Assembly (NCBI RefSeq): GCF_026914265.1
Contig: NC_069122.1
Location: forward strand, 35,391,473-35,455,472
DNA: 64,000 nt
Direction: 5' to 3'
From: Mya arenaria
Lineage: Eukaryota > Mollusca > Bivalvia > Myida > Myidae
The notes under the pieces were generated by a model. That model saw nothing but the letters and a program-made list of their open reading frames with translations. It did not search any database and was not told where the DNA came from. This document shows positions 12,916 through 24,600 of the stretch, in pieces (the first letter of the stretch is position 1; each line of letters starts with the position of its first letter). A program made the translations under genes and the position numbers.

Positions 12916-13925
12916 AGAGAACATGTTACATTTTCAGTAGATTGATATGCTATTATATATTGATGTTGTAATAAATGATTGGTATTGGAAAAAAATCGTG
13001 CTTTTCATGTTATGCTACTGGTTTGTAAAACATACTGAATTAAAAAAGGAATAAAAGTATTAATTGTTTAAAACAGTTGCTTAAATTGTAATCAGACATT
13101 TTCTGAATATCTCACAGATACCCAATTTAATAATATTCTTCATATTATTTGTATAACATAATAATTGAAACAGTCATTCTATGCCTCAGACCGTGAGACC
13201 GTCAGAAGTTTTTTAGACAACGGGGAAAGGAACATTCATCACTAGTGTAGTACTTAGTGTTGCTGTTAATGTTTGCATGATGGCGGTTTTAGCGTTAGGT
13301 CTGCCCACGCCCATCAGCTGCGTTAGGCTTGATCCCGCGCGCGCCGTGCGTGTTCTCGAGACTTCGCTGTGTGTATTTTTTTTATTCAAAGACGGGCACG
13401 AGTTCGAAGATGAGCGACAGGTTCTGTAAGGTCAGTTTGCTTTCATTTGATCATGGAATACAAAAGCTCGCCAACCGTTGGAGAGAGTAACGTGCGCCGT
13501 CAAACAAGTTTACAAACACCAGATAGCTGAGCTTTCGGCGTAATGAAACAAACACCAACAGATCCCTTCAGGGAAAAGCATGCTCGACCATGAAGGGGTC
13601 CACTGGTCTTTATATACACTAACTTCTCTATTCTCACATAGCCCGGGCTTTGGTAATTTGCATATTTCCTACCAAGTTTACATCCGGTATGAACGTATTT
13701 CCGTTTTATACGGATTATTATTATGAACGCACCACCCGCCGCTGTAGACCTCTGCCGCCTACAGGGGACTGTTACACTTCAACCATCAGGAAAGCAGAGC
13801 TTTAACGATTGTTGAAGTTCCAACTTACTATGCCTCACAGGACAGCTGAGCTTTCTAGCAAGTGCATAGAAGTGGAGACTATGAACGCACATCCGCCTAT
13901 AGCGGACCGTTACAAGAGTAAGAAT
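12916..13925. other. Non-coding stretch with a short GC-rich patch
   Basis: A GC-rich patch at about 13290-13350 includes CGCGCGCGCC. A 44-codon frame from 13279 overlaps it, but I see no supporting splice site or family, so it is not called as a gene. Confidence 0.4.
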
Positions 13926-13929
13926 CTTC

Positions 13930-14165
13930 ATAGTTGTATTTTTTTCGAACACCATGCTGCTTAACTGTAAGGACACCATTCGTGTCGATGTGATTCATCA
14001 TATAACTCAATGAGATGTGTTTCAGGAGCTTACAACACATGAAGGTCAATGACACAGGTCGGTAATTGCTGGCTTTGAAGCGATATTTTCTCTTGAAAAA
14101 TGCAGACGTTTGATGAAGATGTGACAGGAGTATAATGATATGGGAATCATGACAAAATCCTTAAC
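13930..14165 (-). mobile_element. LINE reverse-transcriptase fragment
   Basis: Read on the minus strand from about 14110 to 13930, the translation contains KASNYRPVSLTFMCCKLLKH followed by a segment ending LTVKQHG. This is the pre-catalytic reverse-transcriptase region (usually 'NYRPVSLT...CCKLLEHI...QHGFR') of jockey/CR1-like non-LTR retrotransposons. Only this short piece is present. It has no catalytic FADD and stops in both directions, so it is a dead 5'- and 3'-truncated fragment. Confidence 0.72.
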
Positions 14166-14589
14166 CCGGATATGATGTAAACTTGCTGACTAGTTCCTCA
14201 AGCACACGATTGGTATTGTTGGTTTAAATATTTGCTGTGGCAACTGGTTCTTTACGAAGTTTTCCTCCATCTTTCTTCCATAAGTGTACAGGGACCACCC
14301 ACTCTGGAGGATCTTTGTCTTTCAGGGATGTGAAGTTCAAGGCACAACATTCTTTTCGATTATCATTTTGAGGTCAAGTTCAAGTTTTCAATAAAAAAAT
14401 TAAAAATCAAAACAAAACAAAACAACTACAATCATAAAAGAAACCTCGAGCCGGTTGCCTTTGAATGGTTTTCTATGACCATTCTTCTTTTTGGTTTTAT
14501 TTCTTTCCTTCGATTTTGCAACGAGTACTACCCGAGAAAGCACAGTGCAGTCGGTTTCTTTGCCTTTGGTTTCTGTTAGAAGAAAAGAG

Positions 14590-16679
14590 ATGGCAGCTGC
14601 CCCGATCGAACGAACGGGAATTGTTCAAGATGAATTAACAGGTGTTTATCATTTTAAGTGTATCTTTTTTGTGGGTTGAAAATAAGCTAGGTAGTGAAAT
14701 TGTGTGTAGAATTCGGATACACTAGTTTCGGATCTTAAATTTATAAGTTATAACGCGGATCTATAAACCATGTTTAGTTAATAGGTCCGTGGTTTTAAAT
14801 TTCACATTCTCGCTATTTATAATTTTATATTTTGATGTAATTTTATTACGGCTAAAACTAAAAAAAACATTTTTCTAGCTCAAATTTTGTAACATGTTAA
14901 CATTTGAACATTAGTTTGCTATCAATGTTATGCACCAGTCAATGTTGTATAAACCATGGCTCACCCAGGTCCAGTGGTATACCAGGGATAGCTGGAGAAA
15001 TGGGCCATGGTTTCACCTTTCAGGTGGCCCCGCTGTGCCGGGTGAATACGACGGTTTTGTCTTTGCAACAAAAATAGCAGGGTTACCTATGGTCCCTGGG
15101 GTGCGGAGGCATTTACCTGGGATTTTACCGTAGGGCGGGGATTTTACCCAGGCTTGGCTGGACCAAAAGTCAAAGTCCCCTTATTCCCTGGACCTGGGGG
15201 GCAGTGGTTACAATTGACTGGTGCATAATACTGCTGTACTCATGTCGCCTTTGACATCCAGTTCATTTTATTTATATTTCTTCAATGTAGGTGAGAAATT
15301 TATTCCTGCAAGCCGGCGCCCTGATGGGTCATGGAGAAAACCACGTCGAGTGAAGGAAGGTTATGTTCCACAGGAAGAAGTGCCAACGTAAGTATATCAG
15401 ATGTATGAAATAAGACTGAAATTGAGCCCAACTCACATTTGCTTATTTTGAAAGAATTTAAAATATAGCACTGAATTCTTTTTTTAAATTATTGTATAAA
15501 AAAGATGTCAGACTTTCAGTGACTACCAAATAGGAACTACATCGCTTTTTTTAACCAATTTTGGGCTGAAATTTTTGTCCACATTCCCAGTGATAAATCA
15601 TATATACTTTTGAACCTAGTGTGAAGATAAAATTCCAAATTGTGTGATATTTTTTGTCAAAAACTATTTTTCTGATATTAATTTTTTTAATTTGACACTC
15701 ACATTGTTTTTGTATGAAATAGTTGATAAATATACCTTTAATCTTTTATGTCTATTTTTTAAAACCAATCTTGTTCATTTCTAGGGAAATTTTTAATTTC
15801 CAAATTCAGTCAAAATAGAGCATTTTTACCAATCTGAAAACAGTGGTTGAAATTAACACAAGCCTGCAAGCCCTGCACTACTTAAATGTGTTCCGGGCTT
15901 GCTCAAATTCTGAATTTTTTTTATAGCAGGGCTTGTTAAAATAATTCATGCCAAGCAGTAATATAAGAATTCAGGCTTGTTCATCCCAAAGTTTTATTTC
16001 AATGACTGTGAAAAGGCCCGGCTCAATTCCTAAAATGGTAAAAATTATGGTCCGAGTCTAACATTTAAGGTTTGAGATATCTTTCATGAAAATTTTTCAG
16101 AAGAAATTAAAATCAACATACAATGTACCTTCTCTGATCAAGTATTTGAAGGAATCAAGGTATATAATTTTTTGACATTAGATAAGATCACTGACACGAC
16201 AAAAACTATTCTTTAGGTATGAGAACAAAGGTGTTCAGTGGCAGAAAAGCAGCATGTCTTCCCTTCCACCGGGCCTCAATCCTGATACAGCGCCACAAGC
16301 AAGCAACAAACAACCATCAGAAAACACAGATAACATGTCTAAGGCAGCAAAAAAGAATGCCAAGAGAAAAGAGAAGAAAAAACAACAGGATGGTCAGACA
16401 GTGTCGGTAACTCAATCAGGACTTCCGGTTGTGAATATCTCAGAACAAATGGCTAGAACTTCTTTGAATGCTAAAAAAGACAAGGTTGAGGGTGACAAGC
16501 AAGACACGCTGAGGAAAGTCAGACAGTTGAGAAAGAAGGTGAAACAGATTGAGGACTTGGAGAGAAGGATAGAGACAGGGGAGTTGAAGCAACCAGAGAA
16601 GGACCAGCTGGATAAGATCTCAAAGAAACAGTCCTTAGTTGATGAGATGGAGGAGTTACAATTGGAACTTGATGATTGA
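14590..16679 (+). CDS. PYM1: PYM homologue (partner of Y14 and Mago), three exons
   Basis: Exons 14590-14641, 15291-15387 and 16217-16679 join in frame (phases 1 and 2, all GT-AG) to give 203 residues. The N-terminal Mago-binding motif is clear: [20 protein letters not shown], then [16 protein letters not shown] lysine-rich segment follows in the middle ([16 protein letters not shown]). The C-terminal third is coiled coil ([20 protein letters not shown] ... [12 protein letters not shown]), as in human PYM1, which has a very similar length. Known: PYM binds Mago-Y14 and the small ribosomal subunit and removes exon junction complexes from mRNA in the cytoplasm. An upstream in-frame ATG at 14491 gives a non-conserved extension, so 14590 is preferred. 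Odd points: a MITE sits in intron 1, and the last codons and stop are the first copy of a 114-bp tandem repeat. Confidence 0.95.
14928..15228. mobile_element. MITE with TGCACCAGTCAAT inverted ends (long copy)
   Basis: The left end TTATGCACCAGTCAAT and the right end ATTGACTGGTGCATAA are perfect inverted repeats. They are flanked by TA, which would fit a TA target duplication as in Tc1/mariner-type elements. The element is about 300 bp, non-coding and inside PYM intron 1. A shorter relative lies at 56985-57107. Confidence 0.85.
15847..15956. repeat. Dispersed repeat, copy B
   Basis: Matches 6182-6297 through 'CCCTGCACT', 'GGGCTTGCTCAAATTCTG' and 'GCAGGGCTTGTT'. It has an internal inverted pair (CAAGCCCTGC / GCAGGGCTTG). 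It lies in PYM intron 2. Confidence 0.78.
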
Positions 16680-16985
16680 TTGTTGGATTATGTAAAGTTT
16701 TAACATTTAAGTGTTTTAATTTAGATGCTGATTGTTTTAATTGACAATCAATTTGATGAGATAGAGGAGTTACAATTGGAACTTGAAGGTTGATGATTGG
16801 TTTATGTAAAGTTTTAACTTTTAGGTGTTTTAATTTAGATGCTGATTGTTTTAATTGACAATCAATTTGATGCGATAGAGGAGTTACAATTGGAACTTGA
16901 AGGTTGATGATTGGTTTATGTAAAGTTTTAACTTTTAAGTGTTTTAATTTAGATGCTGATTGTTTTAATTGACAATCAATTTTAA
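16641..16985. repeat. 114-bp tandem triplication spanning the end of PYM
   Basis: Starts at 16641, 16755 and 16869 are exactly 114 bp apart. Each unit runs from GATGAGAT(G/A)GAGGAGTTAC through 'TTGGAACTTGA' and on to 'TTTTAATTGACAATCAATTT'. The first unit holds the last 12 codons, the stop and the start of the 3' UTR. Units 2 and 3 carry a short insertion 'AGGTTGATGATT' near the old stop and are closer to each other than to unit 1. Confidence 0.95.
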
Positions 16986-18600
16986 TGGAGTTGAAACTTG
17001 GTGATTTATTTACAGAAAGTGCATTTAAATTGGAAAGCTTGGATGGAATTGTATAACATGCAATTAAAAAAGAGTCATGACCGAGAAATTAAAATATGAA
17101 CTTAACATAATGCAGAATGGTATATAGTTAGGGAATCAATACATAGTGTTTTATTGTCATGTTTTATTTCTTAAACAATCTGTGAGTTCGTGTATACTTG
17201 ATAAATAATGTAGTAGTTGATATTTAAATGTATCATAATTTTATTCAATGTAAATACATGTAAGGGTAGTTGTGAAGTAAGGAAATGAATATGTCCATAT
17301 AAGACTAAACAAGTTTTTAAAAAAAACCACTGTACACAGTGATTAACAGTCCTGGGGTTCGTTGAATTTAAGGTCTTTAGGCGTAAAGTGAAAAAACCTT
17401 AGTCAAGTTAAAAATAAAAATTTACCGGTACCTTTAGACTTAAATCAGACAATTTAAAACACATTTGAGGAAATGAAAGAAGCTAAATTGTTGCCAGTTG
17501 TGATGTTCCTACCATTATAAGATTTGTGGAATTACGACAAAGATCCTCCAAGGTGTTTATACAGATGTGTATATTTTAGCATTTTATTTGATTGGTGTGA
17601 TAATTATATTTTATTAACTGATTGTTATTACTTACATGAATGATTTTTACCCATTGCAATGTAAATACAAAATGAAAATAAATAGTAAATGTAAAATAAT
17701 ATTGATGTTTTTTTCTATGATGCTGGTAAAAGAGCAGATTGAACCCTTTCATGTCATGCGCACAGAAATCCTTCTATGATAACAAAGGTTTTATATATTA
17801 AATGAATGTGTTATGAAGTAAACAATGGACATATCTGCATTGAAGGGACTTAAGTCACAGTTTAATATGATGATTTTAACTGTTTACGCTGATATTTGAA
17901 GGGTCGGGAAATTGTAACACTGCCAGTGATGTAAACCATCAACTCATTTTTCACGTGTTTGAAAGATTAGCAAATATGGATACAAAATAAAATCAGTTGA
18001 GATTCTACAAGACTTCCAAGTGTTGTTTTCATAAAGATTAACATGATTGTAGGGTCCCTTATACTCTTAAACCCTTAACCAATCACAGATTCAGGGATGG
18101 GGGATGCACACCAGTCCTGCTAATATTTTCTCAGTGAACTTTTTATTATAAATATGGCAGAAAAATATTTAAAAAAATACTGTAGAATGCCCAATTAGAT
18201 ACCAAGTTTTTTTTGCATAAGAATCCCAAACCTCTGAAACTCGCTTACACCACATCTTTTTTGGATCTAGGCAGGGGTGGACGTCAAAGTATAGCCCCCT
18301 TTTACACCAAATCCAAGATCATGAGTATGAACACAGTTGTTTAAGAATATAATAGAGCCTTAGAGGATTTTTATAATAGCGTATATTAAGTGCAAATAAT
18401 GAAATGGTTTGAAGTTTAAAGTGTTGAGTTGATAAAAACAATAAAATGGGTTTAATGATTGATTTTATTAATACAAACTAATAGTTAATTTTAACCTGTC
18501 ACAATGATAGTAGTAGTATTTAACCAAGCAAGCGTCTAGTTAACACAGAGTTTGTTTACATATAGCAACACACATAATTTTGACAGTTACATTGAATTGT
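16986..18600. other. PYM 3' flank and intergenic DNA
   Basis: AT-rich with several AATAAA-like words (for example about 17675-17695). Nothing else is recognised before the FAM221A start. Confidence 0.4.
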
Positions 18601-18625
18601 CATTTTCTACGTTGAAAGCAATAAA

Positions 18626-21600
18626 ATGGGTGATCGTATGGTGCATATGAAGTTTGGAGGAAATGCTGCAGCCAGTGTGGACGCTTATCTAGAATACAAA
18701 AGGTAGGTGATCTAAAATATTGTCACGAGAATCACAAGCAATATGCATGTTTAAATAAGTGTAAAATCTAGTAGAAGCTTTACTTTGTGGTAATCATTAT
18801 AGTCTAAAAAATAGACGTGTTATACGGGATTCTTCCAATCCCTAATGGTGAAGGATTTGCCATATCAAAAATCGTAAAAAAAAACGTCAAAGTATCCTTC
18901 AGTAAAAGGTGTCTGCAATTTGGACTAGTAATTTTTACTGAGTTGAAGCTGGAACGTACTGTCCAGTAATGTTTAAAATGTGTTGTCAGCAACATTCTGA
19001 GAAAGTACGATGAGACATTTAATTTGTTCTTTTTTGATATTTTGGATGTATGTCATATCAAATTCGTTAGAAAACTTGACATACGATTTTTTGGACTACA
19101 TGACACCTTAGTTCCATAGACTAACGCAGTTAATATGTTAGGCTGTAAAACTCATGTAGATTGCTCACGTGCTGTCTTAAAAGGGTAGTAAGGTATACAA
19201 CCCACACAATAGCTAGTTACTTAATCTCTTGCATTTGCGATGATGTTTGATGTTTAATCACCACATATAACTTTCATATTTCTTTTGGAAAGTGTATTAC
19301 ATTGTACCTGCTGATAAATCATAACACAATGATAACATTACTGTATCAGGGTGTGCAGTGTGTATTTTTGTTCGTTATTTAAACTGAATTTGGATGTGAG
19401 ATGAACAATTTTGCAATCTTTCAATGTTCCAACAACCTGGTTGTTATACTTAATACGTATCATGGCGTATGGCACAGTATAATTCCATATGCATTCTTTA
19501 TCTAGACATAAAACCCTTTCAAATGCTGCCGAAATAACATGGGCACACCAAGCATTCATTGTTTTTAACTTAAGCACACATGTACAGTATAATACATATA
19601 CAACCTGTGCGAGTGTAAAGTTTTATCGTAATATCTATCTTGTGTCAAAAGTGACGAAGGCAAAATCTCCATTTCCGGGCGAAAAGGGGTCGCTTACCAG
19701 TATGTGTCAGTTTCATGCATGGATATTGTTAGTATTTACGCATAGATAAAACAATCGTTATTTTTTTCAAATCAAGAATGTGAATAATTTAGTATCTTAA
19801 AAATATTATACATATCTGTGATCATTTGAATTACACATATATAGTTCATCATATTTTTGCTATCTTTTGTTCTATTGTTTGTCAAAAATATGTTGAATAA
19901 ATGAACTTTAAACTGTCTTCGTCAATACTGTTTTGTACACAAGTATATAGAATGGATATTGGGTTCGCGAATAGCTTTCTTTATCAATGTAAAAATTGTA
20001 TAGAATTTCAAATAAATGTCATGTTGCCAAAATACATGAATTTCAAACAAGTCTATTCATTGTTTAAACTATATTAATTTCACGGCGCAATACTATACAG
20101 TAAGTGCGAATAATTTGTCAATAATCCCATGCACTTACATCAAAGTACAATTTCAATCATAATAAAGTAAATAAACACATCAAATGGCAAGATTTTAGGG
20201 AGAAGGAAAAGCATGCATTGCAAGTTAACAAAGAATGCCATATTGAAACTACATGTATGCAAAACATTTATATCTGCAATGCAATTAAGCTTTTCAAAAG
20301 TAACAGAAACAATGACTGTTAAATTTGGTCTTTTCTTTTCAAAATAGCGCGAACAGACGACATGTACAGAATGACGATAATGAACTCCACACTATGGTGG
20401 CCAATAAAACAATTACATGGACACTTTACCTGAAACATTCAATTTAGATAAATGTTATCTATGATGTAACAGATATCTTCTTTTAAATTGCATATATTCA
20501 TTTAGGTGCATTGAATTTGCTGTGTGAAGAATGTTTTTTAAATGTAAGGTAGAGCAAGACGGCGCAACAAACGACGCCAAGTGACGTTTCATTTTCTACT
20601 TTCAGGTGATTTATAGAGATTCATTAGTGAAATAAAAATAATAGTTCACCGTTCAAACTGTTTTTAAATGTTAGCCCGCTCTCAATTCCAATTCAAACGT
20701 CAGCGCGCACAGGGCTGGGACACAAATACAGCGGCGTCATTTCCGAAATGACGTTTCGTTCGGAAACAATTTGGCGCGCTTTTCTGATAAATTACAATAA
20801 ACTGTCATTTCAAATCCCTTTTGGGCATAAAATAAAATTAGTACTTACACAGCTTGACCGATTTAATTTGTGTATGTTTATTTGTTATAAACCTCGTATC
20901 ACATGTATTATGTGTGCAGAGTGTACAATAAACTTTGAAATTTTTTAGGCATAAAATAACAACGAAATTGTTTGTTTAAGGTGACCGGGTAAATTCAGGT
21001 TTGTGAGTGACTTATAATTATTGGTGATGAACAAATTCAAGATTGTCCAATGCTTAATGTTTTGTTAAATGAGAACGCGTATTATCTCGAAGTTCGACGA
21101 AAATAAGATTATATGAAAAATACAAGAAATTCGTGCTCCGTTCACATTTTGACGTCATCGATTTCTATCACTTCCTTCATGCCCTTAAGCCTGATTCTCA
21201 GATTGTTTTTTTACCTTATACTGTTCATACATAGACGAAAATCCGCAATCTGTTCAGACAACAGTGTTCTTGTAAACTGTATATTTGTTAACGCATCATA
21301 AGGCTCCGTCAAAGTCATGCAGTTTTGTCTTTTGTTTTACAGAATAGTGGGAGAAGATGACGGCGGTGTAACGTTTACACCAGAGCAGTATGAAGCCTAC
21401 AAGAAGAAAGTGCTTCCCATGGTATGTGCAAGAGAACTAATGGAAAAGCAATGTCAGTTTGCTGTCTCATACAATCTTTGAGTACAAAAAATATGAAAGA
21501 AACAACGACGTATATCCCGCTTTTACCATGTTTTTAATATGGGAAAACTTCTATAAGCCGCGAAACACGATTTGGGGCTCTTTCACACAACTATTGATTC

Positions 21601-24600
21601 AACTAAACGAGGAATTGGTAACTTTCAATACACTTTGTTGTTGTTCTTCTTCAGTAAAATAACTTCTTTTTTACTTATAGATATATATATAGGTTTACCA
21701 TATGGTCGATTTTTGCAGCGGATGAAAAATCGCCTATTTACCGCCTGGACGTCGTCAACTGGCATGGACTGTAATCTGATTGGTCCCCAGCATAACTGTT
21801 TCTGTGAACATAGGTCAGTTGTTTACCATCAGTGCTGTAGACCTTATTAGGGTAAAAAAACACCAGTATGGAATGCGTGGGGCAGTCGTCAGACAAGTTG
21901 ACTAGTACTACAACAAAATTGAAAACTTTATAGGTAACTAAAATTGTACATATACTTAGTAAACCGACATTTTGGCCTATAGATGCCTATAATTCTGTCT
22001 GGGACCAGTGTTAATTGTGATTAAAGAAAGAAATCTTTGAGGTAACGAATTTGATAATGACCAGGAATGTTATTTAATAATCAGGTACCATCAACATAAG
22101 ACGGACTTTGAAAAAATACCCACGGAACGTCCAATCCTGCTCCCATGTAAGGTGAAAGGTTGTGGTTGCCGGAGCTACCACTTTGTCCCCAAGGTCGGTA
22201 CTCAGCCCATCCGGTGTTCCTGCAAACATTTCTCCACAGATCACTCAGCTGTTCCGCCACACAAATGCAAAACAGGTATGCATCTTTTCCAAAAAAATGT
22301 CATGGTTTTGTGAAAGCCCTCGTTTCGTCTTCGGCGTCGTCGGCACCGCTGTGCAAAATCTTTAACTAATACTCAAAAATGGCTCAATATATTCGAATAC
22401 AACTTGGTATACATGTTACCAGAGAGAATACGCTCATTTACAGCAGGCCCACAACTCTGGCTGTAATTTTTGTCCTCTTATGTCCCTTGTTAGACTGAAA
22501 AACACACAACCCAGACGAGTGCTGTCGTTTGGAGAAGGAATTTTCTTAAACGCTAGTTACTGTGAGCCGTTCTTAGAATATCGTTGCCAATCCTAAATAC
22601 TGGCGTTTTCACTCTTAATTACATAGCTATTGGTATTTTTGGTAAATTCCGTTTTACGGCCATTTTGTGTGAGATAGACAGTCCAAATAAATTCGTTCGC
22701 TCTTTTGTTTGGAAAAAATAGCGCTAAACTTTTAATTATATAAATGGTTTATAAGTTGTCTGGTTTTCGAAGAAAGAAATTGAGGTAACGTCGTTGTCGG
22801 CGTCGGCCTCGTCGTCAACCTATCGGAACATCTCGGTCACCGTCTATCAGGTCAATGCCAAAAATGGCCGAGTTGTAAAGATTGTCCGTCAGCGTGTTAA
22901 GCCTTTAACTTTGGTCATAACTTAAAATGGTTCAAGGTATTCAAATGTGCACAAACATACGTTACTGATAAGCCAACGTCACACATTAAATAGAACATTT
23001 CTATGAATAAATCAAACACATATTGTTCGAACTGACCAATCAAAACCCTTTAAAAAAACTATCACAATACAAAAAGTGATACGTTATTTGGCGCTCGTAC
23101 CTTAACTTTTCAGGCAGGTGTACATGTGGCTGTTTCACCAGCACATTAACCTGTGGCTGTGGTCAGCCATAATTATCCAACTCAATATGATTGGCGACGA
23201 AGACATCGTTGAAAGTTTCAAAGATACTTCAGAAATTAGTTCCACTGGTACGCTATTCTAGGCTTTACCAGTCTTCCACACCTTGCTTCTCACACATTCA
23301 TGATTGTTGTCTAAGGAATGGCTGGAGCTGCTCATGGATCACTCTTGTAGATTATCAATTTCTGTATATCCAGGCAGTTGCAAATGTGGCGGTTTCACCA
23401 GCTCCTACACCTGTGGGTGTGGTCAGCCCTACTTTGCTCACTCCATGGTTGTTGAGACCCGAGAGGAGAGGTTGGCCCGAGGGCATCCCGTGGGCCAGGA
23501 CGTACCTTACCAGGCCATGGGAGGACTGACGGGGTTCTCGTCTCTTGCGGAAGGGTACATGCGATTAGATCCTAGTGGTCAGGGTATGTGTGAGTTGATC
23601 TTATTGAATTAAATTAGGTTATTCTGAGAACGTAAAGTGTATTAATTGACTTTACTGTAAATGTATATAGTACATTTGTATATATTTCTACATATTCACA
23701 CATAGTTATGAGGGGTGGGTACGGACAGAACCTGACTCTCCATTTTTATTTCTCACACCAAAAAATTCATAAATCGACGAGATGTATAATAACGCTTTGT
23801 ACACTACATGTATAATAGTTTCAGAACGTGTAGTTCGTAACTTACACTCTGCTTCTACTTATCCACTGTTTTGTGGTAAAACGAATATACCTGTAATTCT
23901 AATATATACGTCACTAATACCGGTATGTTCAATGACCTTAACATTATGCATGATTAATTTGTATATTTTAACAAATACTAATCTTATATTGATTTTAAGT
24001 CTGTTTGGAGACTAGACTTTAAATACCCTTTGTTTCAGGAGCGCCGCCCGATGAGTTTCTTAACCAGCCCATAACATCATCAGACCATCCGTTTCTACGT
24101 GTAAACGCAGAGTCTATAAAACAACATAAGACCAACCAAAGGGCTATTGCAGGTTCAAAAAAATTAATCAAAGTGCCATTTCTCTTTTTAAATGAAATAA
24201 TATTTATTTCTTTTCTAAAGAAATACTAGTACGAGACCAACCATGTTTTGCTAACTAGTGCATTTTGTACTTGGTATTAATAATTCAAACGTGGAATATA
24301 TATATAAAAAAGAAGTCATAACAATCCAAATTCAATGATAGTTGTCTCATTCCATTTGTCCCATTTTTAAGCCCGACACGGTGGCCAGGGTCCCAGCCAA
24401 GAGGAAATAGATGCTGATCTGGCTGAAAGAATGTCGGCCATGAAACGGCCAGGGGAGTCTGACATGGACTTCTACGAACGGAGATACCAGGAGAGGGTAG
24501 GTTTTAAGAATCACAAAAAGCTGCTTTTAATACCTTTGTAGCTCTGAAATAGCGGACGCTGCATTTACTGGTCCTCATGGACTTCTAAGAATTGGCAACA

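Noticed and set aside
13279-13413. 44-codon frame in the GC-rich patch
   Set aside because: Likely chance. There is no downstream exon in phase and no recognised family.
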